Assembly: GCA_000612485.1 (NCBI GenBank) | Contig: CP007494.1 | Span: 2,108,001-2,172,000, forward strand | Source: Bordetella holmesii ATCC 51541 | Lineage (GTDB): Bacteria > Pseudomonadota > Gammaproteobacteria > Burkholderiales > Burkholderiaceae_B | Length of the DNA stretch: 64,000 nt | Direction: 5' to 3' | Part shown: positions 18,040 to 27,864 of the stretch, one piece after another | How the letters are laid out: each line of letters starts with the position of its first letter | Position numbering within the stretch: position 1 is the first letter of the stretch | Notes under the pieces: model-generated | What the model was told of the DNA's origin: nothing | Database searches by the model: none | What the model saw: the letters and a program-made list of their open reading frames with translations, nothing else | Made by a program: the position numbers and the translations under genes

Positions 18040-19254
18040 TTATTTCTTGACCAGCTTGCAGGTCGATTCGGACAACTTGGTGTAGACCTCTTCGCCCGGC
18101 AGGGTGGCCACGACCTTGTAATAGTCCCAAGGCGCTTTGGATTCGGCTGGCGTCTTGACCTGCATGAGGTACATGTCGTGGATCATGCGTCCGTCCTCGC
18201 GCACATAGCCGCCATGGGCGAAGAAGTCATCGATCTTGTTCGATTTGATTCATTTCATGAGTGCCTCGGGATCGTCCGTGCCGGCGGCCTTGACGCCTTT
18301 GAGGTAAAAACTCACGGCCGAATAGTCGGCAGCCTGCAGCATGGACGGCTTGCGCTTGACCTTGTCTTCGAATTTCTTGGCCCAGGCGCGCGAGGCGTCC
18401 GATTGATCCCAATACCAACCGTCGGTCAAGTACATGCCCTTGGTGGCCTCCAGGCCCAACGAGTGGATATCGTTGATGAAGACGAGCAGACCCGCCATCT
18501 TCATGGTGCTGGTCACGCCGAATTCGTTAGCGGCCTTGATCGAATTGATCGTGTCGCCGCCCGCATTGGCCAGACCCAGAATCTGGGCCTTTGAACTCTG
18601 GGCCTGCAGCAGGAAGGATGAGAAGTCCGACGCACCCAACGGCGCGCGCACCTGACCCTTGACCTCGCCGCCCGATGCCTTGACCACATTTGCGGTATCG
18701 CGCTCGAGGGCGTGCCCGAAAGCGTAGTCGGCCGTCAGGAAGAACCAGGATTTGCCGCCATCTTTCACCACGGCCGAGCCCGTGCCGCACGCCAGTGCGA
18801 TGGTGTCATAGGCATAGTGCACGGTATAGGGCGAGCACTGCGAATTGGTCAGGTCAGAGGCGCCGGCGCCGATGGCAAAGAACGGCCGTTTCTTTTCGGC
18901 GGCGACCTGGGCCATGGCCAGGCTGGTTGCCGAGTTGGTGCCGCCTATGAGGACGTCCACTTTCTGCTGGTCGAACCACTCTCGGACACGCACCGATGCG
19001 ACGTCCGCTTTGTTCTGGTGGTCTGCCGTGACCAGTTCGATCTTCTTGCCATTGATGCTGCCGCCGGCATCTTCGATGGCCATGCGGATCGCTTCGACGC
19101 CGCCTTTGCCATCGATGTCCGAGAACACGCCCGACATGTCGGTGATGAAGCCGATGCGTATGACGTCATCGGAGATGCCTTGAGCCTGAGCGGGTAGCCC
19201 GGCGACTCCCAGGCCCGCAAGGGCCAGTGCTGCAGTGATGGTGCGCAACTTCAT
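18040..19254 (-). pseudogene. Branched-chain amino-acid binding protein with in-frame nonsense codon
   Basis: The product starts with a signal peptide (MKLRTITAALALAGLGVAGL) and follows the Peripla_BP_6 pattern (IRIGFITDMSGVFSDIDG, VDVLIGGTNSATSLAM, FFLTADYAFGHALERD, LTDGWYWDQSDASRAW). After DDPEALMK a TGA occurs at 18250-18252. The same frame then continues with family-typical residues (NKIDDFFAHGGYVREDGRM, LSESTCKLVKK) to a TAA at 18040. The intact protein would be 404 residues; the mutant stops at 334, losing part of the C-terminal lobe. An IS407-group element begins 28 bp upstream of the ATG, so the native promoter is probably gone too. Confidence 0.88.
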
Positions 19255-19298
19255 GGGATGACTCCTCTTGCTGTGGTGGTACTGACCTGCCCCCAGAT

Positions 19299-20121
19299 TT
19301 AGTACGGCACCGACATAGAGCCCAGGGGTAAAAGACCTTCTTTCTGATGAGCCTGCACGAATTGCGCCGGCGTTAAATATCCGAGCGCGCTGTGAGGCCG
19401 ATCGGTGTTGTACTCGACTCGCCAGTTTTCGATCAAGCTTTTAGCCTGTCGCAGGGACAAGAACCAGTGCTCGTTAAGGCATTCGTCGCGGAACTTGCCG
19501 TTGAAACTTTCGATATAAGCGTTCTCCACCGGCTTACCCGGCCGAATAAACGACAGCTTTACGCCTGCTTGGTAGGCCCCAGGCGTCCAAGGCTCTTCCG
19601 GCGAACTCTGGCCCGTTGTCCACGGTAATAGATCGCGGCAGGCCACGCATCTCCGCCAGCCGTTGCAGCACCATGGCAACACGCAGTCCCGGCAACGACG
19701 TATCGACCTCGATGGCCAGGCATTCGCGAGTGTAGTCATCGACGATAGTCAAACAGCGGAATCGGCGGCCATAGGCTAGGCCGTCGGCCACAAAGTCCAT
19801 TGACCAACTCTGATTCGGCGCGATTGCCGCTGGGCGAACCACGCGCTCGGTCGCCGCGATTCGCTTACGCTTTCGTTTTCGCACGCTTAACCCTGCCAGA
19901 CTGTACAGCCGCCAGATTCGCTTGTGATTTGCTTGCCAGCCTTCGCGACGTAAGAGCACATGGATCCTCCGATAGCCGTAGCGTCGTTTCGCCACTGCCA
20001 TCTCTTTCATGCGCTCGGTCAGCGCAGCATCGCCTGAGCGTGTGCTCTCGTAGGCAAACAGCGACCGCGAAATTCCTACCAGCCCACAGGCCCGGGTAAC
20101 ACCCATGCTGCGCTCGGTCAT
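19299..20121 (-). pseudogene. IS407-group transposase OrfB, frameshifted at a G-run
   Basis: OrfB is normally translated by -1 frameshifting from orfA and supplies the DDE integrase core. Visible parts are RYGYRRIHVLLRREGW, NQSWSMDFVADGL, the VDNGPEFAGRAL block, then FIRPGKPVENAYIESFNGKF and FRDECLNEHWFLSL. Between GRALDAW and AYQAGVKLS the reading frame breaks at a four-G run (CCCC on the plus strand, 19577-19580). Three Gs would join the halves. Copy 2 has five Gs at the same site. As read, OrfB ends early with LPSRRKAVVYSAG. The 20121 start is only nominal. Confidence 0.88.
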
Positions 20122-20159
20122 TAATGTCCTGACCGCCTCGCGTTTGGCCTGCGGGCTGA

Positions 20160-20426
20160 CTACTTTCGGCTTAGCAGATCCTGAAGCGCCGCCTTGTCCA
20201 GCATCGACTCGGCCAACAGCTTCTTGAGCTTGTTGTTCTCCTGCTCCAGCTCCTTGAGCCTCTGAGCGTCCGACACCGTCATGCCACCGAACTTCGCCTT
20301 CCAGTTGTAGTACGTTGCCTCGGAGATTCCGTGCTTGCGGCACAACTCTGCGGGCTTGGCACCTGCATCGGCTTCCTTGAGCACGCCGATGATTTGCTCT
20401 TCCGTAAATCGTTTCTTCATTGCCAT
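20160..20426 (-). CDS. IS407-group transposase OrfA
   Basis: This 88-residue protein contains an HTH_Tnp_1 domain (KRFTEEQIIGVLKEADAG, CRKHGISEATYYNWKAKFGG) and a C-terminal leucine-zipper-like segment (LKELEQENNKLKKLLAES). It binds the element ends and regulates transposition. It is identical in sequence to copy 2 at 36788-37054. The stop codon lies just after the region where a -1 shift into orfB would occur. Confidence 0.93.
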   Translation of the reverse strand: MAMKKRFTEEQIIGVLKEADAGAKPAELCRKHGISEATYYNWKAKFGGMTVSDAQRLKELEQENNKLKKLLAESMLDKAALQDLLSRK

Positions 20427-20694
20427 TCCTTTGGGAACGGACTCTACATCGATTTCGTACTAATCACGGGGAGCAGGTCAATTCCGCTGTACCCGCGTTG
20501 GCTTTTCTAGAAGTTGCGGCGAGTATGAGGCACCTGCTCCCTCTAATTCCATGAGGGTTTTTCATAGGTTTTGCGCTGCGCAATGGGGGAATGTCCGTTG
20601 GGCGACATTGCGCCCGGTCGCCAGGGAGGGCGCCGGTTACATGCAGTCATCGCGGCGCACCAATCCGGCCGCGTGATGGCGCGCCGCGTTCAGG

Positions 20695-21330
20695 TCACGC
20701 AGCAGTTTTGCTGCGGAAGTCGCACAGGTCTGCAATACCGCATTGCGGGCACTTGGGCTTGCGTGCGACGCAAATATATCGGCCATGCAAAATCAGCCAA
20801 TGATGAGCATCCTGTTTGAACTCGGCGGGCACCACTTTTTCCAGCTTGAGCTCGACTTCCCGCACGGTCTTGCCCGGGGCCAGACCGGTACGATTGGAGA
20901 CGCGAAAGATATGCGTGTCCACCGCCATGGTGGGCATGCCGAAGGCGGTGTTGAGCACGACATTGGCGGTCTTGCGACCTACGCCAGGCAACGCTTCGAG
21001 CTCCTCCCGGCTCTGCGGGACATTGCCTCGGTATTGCTCAAGAATGATGCGGCTCGTGGCAATGGCGTTCTTGGCCTTGGTGCGGAACAGGCCGATTGTC
21101 TTGATGAACGCGGTCAGACCTTCCTCGCCCAGTTGGACCATGCCTTCTGGCGTGCCATGCCGCGGGAAGAATTTGCGTGTGGCGATGTTGACGGATTTGT
21201 CCGTGGCCTGAGCTGACAGCAGAACCGCGATCAATAGCTGAAACGGGGTTTCGTATTCGAGTTCTGTGGTCGGGTGAGGATTGGCAGCGCGCAGGCGCTC
21301 GAAGATTTCACGTCGTTTGGCGGCGTTCAT
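20695..21330 (-). CDS. nth: Endonuclease III (DNA glycosylase/AP lyase)
   Basis: This 211-residue enzyme removes oxidised pyrimidines in base-excision repair. It shows the helix-hairpin-helix LPGVGRKTANVVLN with the catalytic lysine, the catalytic aspartate in VDTHIFRVSNR, and the C-terminal [4Fe-4S] cysteine pattern ending CPQCGIADLC. The start MNAAKRREIFERLRAANPHP is standard for Nth. The 214 bp between its end and the IS407-group element show no gene. rnfB ends about 20 bp from its start on the same strand, the usual nth-rnfB neighbourhood in Bordetella relatives. Confidence 0.96.
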   Translation of the reverse strand: MNAAKRREIFERLRAANPHPTTELEYETPFQLLIAVLLSAQATDKSVNIATRKFFPRHGTPEGMVQLGEEGLTAFIKTIGLFRTKAKNAIATSRIILEQYRGNVPQSREELEALPGVGRKTANVVLNTAFGMPTMAVDTHIFRVSNRTGLAPGKTVREVELKLEKVVPAEFKQDAHHWLILHGRYICVARKPKCPQCGIADLCDFRSKTAA

Positions 21331-21350
21331 GGTGATCTTGGCGGCTTCGC

Positions 21351-21989
21351 TCAGCCGCGTTGGCTGCGCCGCGCGCGGGCGCGGGCCAGCGCGGCCTCGA
21401 TGGCAGAGCGCTTTTGCTCTTCATCAGAAAGGCTGGGCGGAGGTTCTGCCGCAGGCGCGTCAGCAGTCGCTGGGGTTTCGGCCATCAGGCGAGCGTTGTC
21501 GGAGGTTTCTCGCGCCAGTCTCGCAGCACGATCGATGTGCCGGTTGCGTGCGGCCTGAGCATCCAGATCGGTCCAGACGCGGCCGGCGGGTACCATGTCG
21601 ATACAGTCCACCGGGCAAGGCGCCACACAGAGGTCGCAGCCGCTGCAAAGGTCGGGCAGCACCGTGTGCATGCGCTTGTTGGCGCCGACAATGGCGTCGA
21701 CCGGACAGGCCCGGATGCACAGCGTACAGCCTATGCAGTGGGCCTCATCGATGCGGGCGACCAGCAAGGGACCCGGCTCGCCTCGGCTACGATCGAGTGG
21801 CAGTTCGGCAGTGGCCAGCAGCGCAGCGAGTGCCTTGACGCCATCCTGGCCGCCTGGCGGGCAGCGATTGATCGGCACGCCTTGTTCAGCGATGGCCTGG
21901 GCATACGGACGGCAGCCGTCATAGCCGCATTTAGTGCATTGCGTCTGTGGCAGTATGGCGTCAATGCGGTCGGTGATAGAAAGCGGCAT
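21351..21989 (-). CDS. rnfB: RnfB-like electron transport ferredoxin
   Basis: This is a 212-residue iron-sulfur protein. An N-terminal Fe-S domain ([16 protein letters not shown] followed by a CPPGG) precedes two bacterial-type 4Fe-4S motifs ([16 protein letters not shown] and [16 protein letters not shown]). A polar C-terminal tail rich in alanine and arginine follows. In beta-proteobacteria this RnfB-like protein is encoded alone next to nth, without the rest of the Rnf complex, so its redox partner is uncertain. The ATG at 21989 ([15 protein letters not shown]) is chosen over an upstream in-frame start because RnfB homology begins there. Confidence 0.88.
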   Translation of the reverse strand: MPLSITDRIDAILPQTQCTKCGYDGCRPYAQAIAEQGVPINRCPPGGQDGVKALAALLATAELPLDRSRGEPGPLLVARIDEAHCIGCTLCIRACPVDAIVGANKRMHTVLPDLCSGCDLCVAPCPVDCIDMVPAGRVWTDLDAQAARNRHIDRAARLARETSDNARLMAETPATADAPAAEPPPSLSDEEQKRSAIEAALARARARRSQRG

Positions 21990-22039
21990 ACAAAGTGAAA
22001 CGGGCCCCACGGGCCCGTCGGAGGTGCGGTGCGGGGCCG

Positions 22040-23275
22040 TCAGGCCTGACGGATGAATTCTGCAATTTTAGGGCAGACCTGTTCGCGCCAGCGCCGGCCC
22101 GAGAAAATGCCATAGTGCCCGGCGCCTTCTACCGTGTAATGCGTCTTGCGTGCAGCGGGGATGCCGCGACAGAGTTTGATGGCCGCGCGGGTCTGGCCTT
22201 GGCCGGAAATGTCGTCCAATTCGCCCTCGATGGTCAGCAGTGCGGTTTTCTTGATCGCCTGCGGATGCACCAACTGGCCGTCGATCTGCCAACTGCCTTC
22301 GGGCAGGCGGAACTCCTGGAAAACGATGCGTATGGTGTCGAGGTAGAACTCAGCCGGCATGTCCAGCACAGCGTTGTATTCGTCGTAGAAGCGGCGGTAC
22401 GCGGCCGCGTCGCTGTCGTCGCCACGTAACAAGTCGAGATAGAAATCGTAGTGCGACTTGAGGTGCCGGTCGGGATTCATGGCCATGAAGCCGGCATGCT
22501 GCAGAAAACCGGGATAGACCTTGCGGCCGGCACCGGGGTAATTGAGCGGCACCGCGTGAATCAATTGGCTCTCAAACCAGGAGTATGGTTTGGTCGTCGC
22601 CAGGTTGTTGACCTGAGTAGGCGATTCGCGTGGGTCAATGGGCCCGCCCATCATGACCATGCTGCGTGGCTGCACGGCTTCATCGGCACTGGCCATCAGC
22701 GAGATGGCAGCCAACACCGGCACCGTAGGCTGGCACACCGAAATCACATGCAGGTCCGGACCCAGGTGCCGGATGAAATCCTGTACATAACGGACATAGT
22801 CATCCAGATGGAAGGGGCCCGCCGACAGTGGCACCATGCGAGCGTCCACCCAGTCGGCCACATAGACATCATGTGCCGGCAGGAGGGCGCGTACGGTGTC
22901 GCGCAGCAATGTTGCGTGGTGGCCCGATAGTGGTGCGACCACCAACACGCGGGGGTCTTCGCGGGCGCTGGTGCGGCGCAGGTCGCGCTGGAAATGCACC
23001 AGACGACAGAAGGGTTTGTCCAAGGCCACCGCTTCCATCACCTTGACTGCCCGCCCGTCGATGGTCGTGCTGTCCAGGCCCCAGGCAGGCTTCTGGTATT
23101 CCTTGCCGATGCGGTAGATCAGTTCGCAACTGGCCGCCAGTTGGCGCGACAGCGGTGTGTATGCCAACGGGCTATAGGGACTGGAGAAGAGTTGCGAGCT
23201 CGCATCCGTGAAAGCCGCCAGGGGCCGCAGGAAGGCCCGCTGCATTTCGTGCAATTCGTACAGCATCTGGCGCAA
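22040..23275 (-). CDS. phaZ: Intracellular polyhydroxyalkanoate depolymerase
   Basis: This 411-residue protein begins [18 protein letters not shown] and contains [19 protein letters not shown] and [17 protein letters not shown]. In the latter a cysteine replaces the lipase-box serine, as in PhaZa1-type intracellular depolymerases of beta-proteobacteria. The [11 protein letters not shown] segment and a C-terminal [25 protein letters not shown] pair with the catalytic Asp/His complete the alpha/beta-hydrolase fold. The enzyme mobilises stored PHB granules. The frame is intact, while neighbouring accessory genes are decaying, so storage-polymer use may still matter. Confidence 0.92.
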   Translation of the reverse strand: MRQMLYELHEMQRAFLRPLAAFTDASSQLFSSPYSPLAYTPLSRQLAASCELIYRIGKEYQKPAWGLDSTTIDGRAVKVMEAVALDKPFCRLVHFQRDLRRTSAREDPRVLVVAPLSGHHATLLRDTVRALLPAHDVYVADWVDARMVPLSAGPFHLDDYVRYVQDFIRHLGPDLHVISVCQPTVPVLAAISLMASADEAVQPRSMVMMGGPIDPRESPTQVNNLATTKPYSWFESQLIHAVPLNYPGAGRKVYPGFLQHAGFMAMNPDRHLKSHYDFYLDLLRGDDSDAAAYRRFYDEYNAVLDMPAEFYLDTIRIVFQEFRLPEGSWQIDGQLVHPQAIKKTALLTIEGELDDISGQGQTRAAIKLCRGIPAARKTHYTVEGAGHYGIFSGRRWREQVCPKIAEFIRQA

Positions 23276-23402
23276 ATCCTAGAATGGCAGTGATTTATTA
23301 TTGCTGTGGACTATAACGGTATTTCGAGAATGTCTGATTAGCGGCCGAATGGCAGCTGGTTTTGTTGTGAAAAAGCACCGGTGACGCGATCTCCCGGCGC
23401 AT

Positions 23403-24200
23403 TCACCAGTAATTTTCGACTGCCAGATTGCCCGGCATCCCACGGCGGCCAGGGGCAAAGCCACGCTCGGACAGCAGTTTTCGGGCATCGGCGAGCATGG
23501 CCGGATTGCCGCAAAGCATGATTTTCACTGCGGCTGGATCCAGCTTTTCGTGCAGCAGGGTTTCCAGGCGGCCATCGGCCAGGAGCGTCGTCAGGCGCTC
23601 TTGCGGCACGCCAGGCAGGCCGGCGCGGGTTGCTATCGGGAGATAGCGAAACTTGCCGGGGGTTTGGGCAAAATAAGGTGCCAGATCGGGGCGGCGGTGC
23701 AGGTTTTCGATTTCTGCGCGGTAGGCGAGTTCTTCGGCATGGCGCACGCCGTGCACCAGTGCGATGCGATCGAAGCGCTGCCAAGTGGCTGGGTCGCGCA
23801 GCATCGATAGATATGCCGACAAACCCGTGCCCGAAGCCAGCAGCCATAGCGAGCCGCCCGGCTCAAAACGGTCAGGGGTCAGAAAACCAAAGGGTTTTTT
23901 CTCGACATACAGCGCGTCGCCGGGCTGCAAGGCGGCCATGCGCGGACTGAATTCGCCTTCGGGAACGACGATGGAATAAAACTCCAGCGCATCTTCGCCG
24001 GGCGAGCTCACCATGGAGTAAGCGCGCCAGATGGTGGGTTCGGCGTCCGGGGCATGGTGCGCCGGCAAGCCCAGGCGGGCGAACTGGCCCGGCTGAAATT
24101 CAAAATCCGAATCGCGTGTCAGCCGTAGAGAAAGCAGCTTGCCTGGGACCCAGGTGTGGACATCGAGGACGGTCTGGCGGGTGTATTTGCTATCGGTCAT
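23403..24200 (-). CDS. fpr: Ferredoxin-NADP reductase
   Basis: This 265-residue FAD enzyme moves electrons between NADPH and ferredoxin or flavodoxin. The FAD-binding motif is RAYSMVSSP, the EFYSIVVPEGEFSPRM region follows, and the NADP-binding segment is LLASGTGLSAYLSML. The C-terminus has MLCGNPAMLADARKLL and ends VENYW, an aromatic tail typical of bacterial Fpr subclass I. The ferredoxin gene fdxA is immediately upstream on the same strand, 30 bp away, a plausible redox pair. Confidence 0.94.
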   Translation of the reverse strand: MTDSKYTRQTVLDVHTWVPGKLLSLRLTRDSDFEFQPGQFARLGLPAHHAPDAEPTIWRAYSMVSSPGEDALEFYSIVVPEGEFSPRMAALQPGDALYVEKKPFGFLTPDRFEPGGSLWLLASGTGLSAYLSMLRDPATWQRFDRIALVHGVRHAEELAYRAEIENLHRRPDLAPYFAQTPGKFRYLPIATRAGLPGVPQERLTTLLADGRLETLLHEKLDPAAVKIMLCGNPAMLADARKLLSERGFAPGRRGMPGNLAVENYW

Positions 24201-24230
24201 GGGCAGGGCGCGGCCGCGACGCGGGCGCGC

Positions 24231-24554
24231 TCATCGTTCGAGATGCTGCAGCTTGTCCTGTTTGCCATTCCAGTCATCGGCATCGGGCAGCGGCTTTTTG
24301 GCACGGCTGATACTGGCGAACTCCCCGGCCAACTCGGCATTGAGGGCGATGAATTTCATCTGATCCTGAGGTACGTCCTCTTCTGCATAGATGGCGTTGG
24401 CTGGGCACTCGGGGATGCACACCGCGCAATCAATGCACTCATCGGGGTCGATCACCAGAAAGTTCGGACCTTCCCGAAAACAGTCCACCGGACATACGTC
24501 AACACAGTCCGTGTACTTGCACTTGATACAGTTTTCGGTAACAACGTGGGTCAT
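24231..24554 (-). CDS. fdxA: 7Fe ferredoxin FdxA
   Basis: This 107-residue ferredoxin has the motif set [18 protein letters not shown] for the [3Fe-4S]/[4Fe-4S] pair and [16 protein letters not shown] for the second cluster. The start MTHVVTENC and charged C-terminal extension are typical of FdxA in proteobacteria. It lies upstream of fpr on the same strand and diverges from pncB. The 164-bp divergent region holds AT-rich stretches near 24590-24610 but no confident promoter could be assigned. Confidence 0.95.
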   Translation of the reverse strand: MTHVVTENCIKCKYTDCVDVCPVDCFREGPNFLVIDPDECIDCAVCIPECPANAIYAEEDVPQDQMKFIALNAELAGEFASISRAKKPLPDADDWNGKQDKLQHLER

Positions 24555-24718
24555 TCTGGATAACTCCGGGATCGGCGGGCTGGCGCTTTACTTTATTGAT
24601 TAGCCGATTTTACCCGAGCGAGGCCAGGGAGCACGATAACCCCGCAAGCGGGCAGGGTGTCCCGGCCGGGAACAGGCCCCGATATGCTATGGTTGCCGCA
24701 ACTAGCCCTTAAAGCATC

Positions 24719-25894
24719 ATGATTATCACTTCGCTGCTCGACACCGACCTGTATAAGTTCTCCATGATGCAGGTGGTGCTGCACCATTTCCCGGCCGCCG
24801 AGGTCGAGTATCGCTACAAGTGCCGCAATCCGGGCGTGAATCTGCGCCCCTACCTGGACGAAATCCGCCAGGAGGTCCATGCACTGTGCCAGTTGCGCTT
24901 TACCGATGACGAGTTGGACTATCTGCGCGGGCTGCGCTTTATAAAAAGCGATTTCGTGGATTTTCTGGGCCTGTTCCATCTGCCGGAGCGGTGCATTTCC
25001 ATCGGTGAAGGCAAGGACCCGGGCGAAATCTCCATCACGGTCAAGGGCCCGTGGCTGCATACCATTTTGTTCGAGATCCCGGTTCTGGCCATCGTCAACG
25101 AGGTCTATTTCCGCAATATGCAGCCCAGTGCGGATTGGGAAGAGGGTCGCAAGCGCCTGCAGTCCAAGATGCATCTGGTGGTGGACGATCCGGCGCTGGC
25201 GGATTTTCGGGTGGCCGAATATGGTACGCGGCGCCGCTTTTCCAAGCGCTGGCACGAGGAAGTGGTCACCACCATGAAGGCGCAGATGGGGGCGAATTTC
25301 GCCGGGACCAGCAACGTGTTGTTTGCCATGCAAAACAATGTGCTGCCGCTGGGCACCATGGGCCATGAGTATCTGCAAGCCTGCCAGGCTCTGGGCCCAC
25401 GACTGCGCGACTCTCAGGTCTTCGCCTTGGAGGTCTGGGCCAAGGAATACCGGGGCGATCTGGGCATTGCTCTGTCCGATGTCTACGGCATGGACGCCTT
25501 TCTGCGTGATTTCGACATGTACTTCTGCAAGCTGTTCGATGGCGCCCGGCATGATTCCGGCGACCCGTTCGTCTGGGGCGAGCGACTGCTCGAACACTAT
25601 CGCAAGAACCGTGTCGATCCACGCACCAAGACCCTGGTATTCTCCGATTCGCTGACCTTCCCGCGCGCCATCGAACTGGCCCGGCAGTTTTCCGGCCGCT
25701 GTAAAGTGTCGTTCGGAATCGGCACTAATCTCACCAATGATCTGGGGCATCAGCCGCTGCAGATCGTGATGAAGATGGTTCGATGCAACGGTCAGCCAGT
25801 TGCCAAGGTGTCGGATGCTCCCGAAAAGACCATGAGTGATGATCCGGCCTATCTGGCCTATCTGCGGCAGGTCTTCCAGTTGCCGCCAGCCTGA
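24719..25894 (+). CDS. pncB: Nicotinate phosphoribosyltransferase
   Basis: This 391-residue enzyme makes nicotinate mononucleotide from nicotinate and PRPP (Preiss-Handler NAD salvage). It begins [20 protein letters not shown] and contains [17 protein letters not shown]-like [16 protein letters not shown], the [21 protein letters not shown] histidine loop (given in two parts: [11 protein letters not shown] and [10 protein letters not shown]) and [11 protein letters not shown] near the C-terminus. Bordetellae depend on external nicotinate or nicotinamide, so this gene is expected to be essential. No Shine-Dalgarno sequence is obvious before the ATG. Confidence 0.96.
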   Translation: MIITSLLDTDLYKFSMMQVVLHHFPAAEVEYRYKCRNPGVNLRPYLDEIRQEVHALCQLRFTDDELDYLRGLRFIKSDFVDFLGLFHLPERCISIGEGKDPGEISITVKGPWLHTILFEIPVLAIVNEVYFRNMQPSADWEEGRKRLQSKMHLVVDDPALADFRVAEYGTRRRFSKRWHEEVVTTMKAQMGANFAGTSNVLFAMQNNVLPLGTMGHEYLQACQALGPRLRDSQVFALEVWAKEYRGDLGIALSDVYGMDAFLRDFDMYFCKLFDGARHDSGDPFVWGERLLEHYRKNRVDPRTKTLVFSDSLTFPRAIELARQFSGRCKVSFGIGTNLTNDLGHQPLQIVMKMVRCNGQPVAKVSDAPEKTMSDDPAYLAYLRQVFQLPPA

Positions 25895-25932
25895 CCTTAT
25901 TTTTCCGTCTCCATACTTTTAAGGGGAAGTTT

Positions 25933-26286
25933 ATGAGCAGCATCAAGCGCTTCAACGTTGAAAAGCGCCTGTCCGATATGGCCGTCTACAACGGCGTAGC
26001 CTATCTTGCCGGCCAGGTGCCCGACGACGCCTCGCTGGACATTACCGGTCAGACCCAACAGGTCCTGGCCACCATCGATCGCCTGCTGGCTGAAGCCGGC
26101 ACCGATAAAACCAAGATCCTGATGGCCCAGATCTACGTGGCCAACATGAAGGAATTCGATGGCATGAATAAGGCGTGGGACGCCTGGGTGCCGGCAGGCA
26201 ATGCGCCGCCGCGCGCTACCGTCGAGGCCCGCCTGGCCAACCCTGACTACAAAGTCGAAATCGTAGTGACCGCTGCCATCGCCTGA
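25933..26286 (+). CDS. RidA-family protein
   Basis: The 117-residue protein belongs to the YjgF/YER057c/UK114 (Rid) family. Motifs are YNGVAYLAGQVPDD, QTQQVLATIDRLLAEAG, KILMAQIYVANM and a C-terminal PPRATVEARLANPDYKVEIV. The arginine in PPRATVE is the residue that binds the carboxylate of imine/enamine substrates in RidA proteins. The family deaminates reactive 2-aminoacrylate-type intermediates. AAGGGGAAG precedes the ATG by a few bases. The subgroup (RidA versus Rid2/Rid3) cannot be set with certainty. Confidence 0.9.
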   Translation: MSSIKRFNVEKRLSDMAVYNGVAYLAGQVPDDASLDITGQTQQVLATIDRLLAEAGTDKTKILMAQIYVANMKEFDGMNKAWDAWVPAGNAPPRATVEARLANPDYKVEIVVTAAIA

Positions 26287-26316
26287 TGGCTGCGCGCCCC
26301 TGGTGCCGGTCAGGCA

Positions 26317-26832
26317 TCAGGGGTTGGCGCCCAGAAGCAGAGTGGCTGCCAGCAATCCCCCCAATTCTTCGGCGCTTGCCCGGGCCTGCGGTTCCACGTC
26401 CTTGGCAGCGAGGATGGCCTCAGGGGTCTGCGCGCCGTTGCGTGCGATAAGGGCGGGGCAGATCTGCTTTAATCTCCAGCCGGTGCAGATGCGTTCGATC
26501 TGACTGCAAGCACCGCGGCCATCGCTGCCCGCGCTGATTGCCAGGCCATACGGCCGGCCCGCCAGACGTTCCAGCACGTCGTAATAGCTGCGATCGAAGA
26601 AGGCTTTCATTTCTCCGCTGACGCTGCCCAGATTCTCGGGTGCACAGAAAAGGAAGCCATCGGCGGCCAGCAGGTCGCAACTTTGGGCTTGCGTTGCGGC
26701 AAGGCGGCGTACGCGAAAGACATCCGTATGCTCCAGGGCGGCTGCCGCGCTCAGCGCGCCAGTTTCGGCGGACTCGGCCAGTTGAAGGGCTGCACCCGTG
26801 CGCGAATGCTACACGATGAGAAGCTCTTTCAT
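26317..26832 (-). pseudogene. Flavodoxin/NAD(P)H-dependent FMN reductase-like gene with nonsense codon 8
   Basis: The ATG at 26832 overlaps the mtfA stop and encodes MKELLIV, then TAG at 26809-26811, then HSRTGAALQLAE. The remaining frame is uninterrupted to 26317 and flavodoxin-like: LLAADGFLFCAPENLGSVSG, EMKAFFDRSYYDVLERL and AISAGSDGRGACSQIERI. The HSRTG segment is the phosphate-binding loop for FMN. Homologues have an aromatic residue where TAG stands, so TGG or TAT to TAG is likely. Re-initiation further down (for example the ATG at 26610) would give a fragment without the FMN loop. Confidence 0.82.
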
Positions 26833-27668
26833 GCCAGCCTCGCTGCCGGGTCCTGGCGATAGTAGCTGCTCAATAAGGCATACCAGTGCGGCATGCTGCG
26901 AGCCAGCGCCCAGGGGTCGACAAAAAAATGTTCAGAGCTCACGGCAAAGAACTCCGCTTCGTCGCTGGCGGCATAAGGATCGAGCGGCAACTGGCCATAC
27001 CAAGGGTCGGCCTCATCGCTTTCGGGATCGACATCGGCGGGAATACTCGCTTCGATCTCATCCAATGCCGTGCAAAAGTGTGCCAGGCTGGTTTGCAGCA
27101 CCTCGCGCCATACCCGTGGGCGCAGATCGCGGTAGGCGCTCAAGTCGGGCGTCCCGTCGGCGTCTCCGGCCTGCAGATCCAGTTTGTGGGCGAATTCATG
27201 AATGACGACATTGAAGGCGCCCTGTGCGTTGGCTGCGTCGTCCCAGGAAAGCACCACAGGCCCGCCGTCCCAGGCTTGGCCGGCGGCCTCTTCCATATAC
27301 TCATGCACCACACCATCTTCGTCCTGCACCGACTGCGCAATGGCAAATCCCGAGGGATACACGATAATCTCGTCCCAGCCTTCGTACAGCCGCGGATCCA
27401 GTTTCAGAATGGGCAGGGCGGCTTGCGCGCAGATCGCAAGCCGCATGAAGTCGGTGAGCTGCAGGCCGGCAGCTCCGTTGATCTGCTTGCTGGCGAGCAG
27501 CCAGGCGGCACGCCGGCGCAACTCGCTCAGATCGGTGTCGATCAGCGCGCCCAGGAAAGGATAGGCCTCTAGCACATCTTTCCAGAGTGGCTCGGGTATG
27601 CGGGCCTGCATCGCGGCGACGGCATCGGCTTTGGCGCCGCGCCCGCTCAACCATCTCAATATGTCCAT
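26829..27668 (-). CDS. mtfA: MtfA-family zinc metallopeptidase (M90)
   Basis: This 279-residue protein has the zinc-peptidase motif HEFAH in FNVVIHEFAHKLDLQAG, a downstream GTPDLSAYRDLRPRVW segment, and AASDEAEFFAVSSEHFFVDP containing the third ligand glutamate. E. coli MtfA binds and inactivates the Mlc repressor and thereby affects the glucose phosphotransferase system. Whether that role holds in Bordetella, which does not grow on glucose in the same way, is unknown. The stop overlaps the start of the broken flavodoxin-like gene (ATGA), so they formed an operon. Confidence 0.9.
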   Translation of the reverse strand: MDILRWLSGRGAKADAVAAMQARIPEPLWKDVLEAYPFLGALIDTDLSELRRRAAWLLASKQINGAAGLQLTDFMRLAICAQAALPILKLDPRLYEGWDEIIVYPSGFAIAQSVQDEDGVVHEYMEEAAGQAWDGGPVVLSWDDAANAQGAFNVVIHEFAHKLDLQAGDADGTPDLSAYRDLRPRVWREVLQTSLAHFCTALDEIEASIPADVDPESDEADPWYGQLPLDPYAASDEAEFFAVSSEHFFVDPWALARSMPHWYALLSSYYRQDPAARLA

Positions 27669-27864
27669 ATATCCTTTCGCTACACCTGACAGGCGGGCAT
27701 GGTCAGCCCTAGTGTAGAGTGTGCGAATTATTTCTAAAATGCCAGACTTCGCCGGTCTTCCGGTTGGGGATACATCCGCTGCCTGTTGCGGGCGCCAAAC
27801 GGCGCACCGGGATTTTTGACACCGGGCTGAATCTCCTTCTTTTTCGAATTACGTCGCGCCTATC

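Larger units (their letters stand above)
19283..20480 (-). mobile_element. IS407-group IS3-family element, copy 1 (1198 bp), no target duplication
   Basis: The terminal inverted repeats are TGACCTGCTCCCCGTGATTA (minus-strand left end at 20480) and TGACCTGCCCCCAGATTTAG (right end at 19283), differing at a few positions. The element encodes orfA and orfB on the minus strand. The flanking tetranucleotides are GTAC (19279-19282) and ATTC (20481-20484). They do not match, although this group normally makes 4-bp duplications and copy 2 has one (GAGA). This copy therefore probably marks a recombination breakpoint. Confidence 0.93.

Noticed and set aside
20481..20694. Gap between the IS407-group element and nth as a gene remnant
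   Set aside because: No conserved peptide in any frame could be recognised; it may be sequence left by the rearrangement but this is unsupported.
24593..25750. 385-codon minus-strand frame opposite pncB
   Set aside because: pncB has all its motifs in the plus-strand frame. The antisense frame shows no family pattern.
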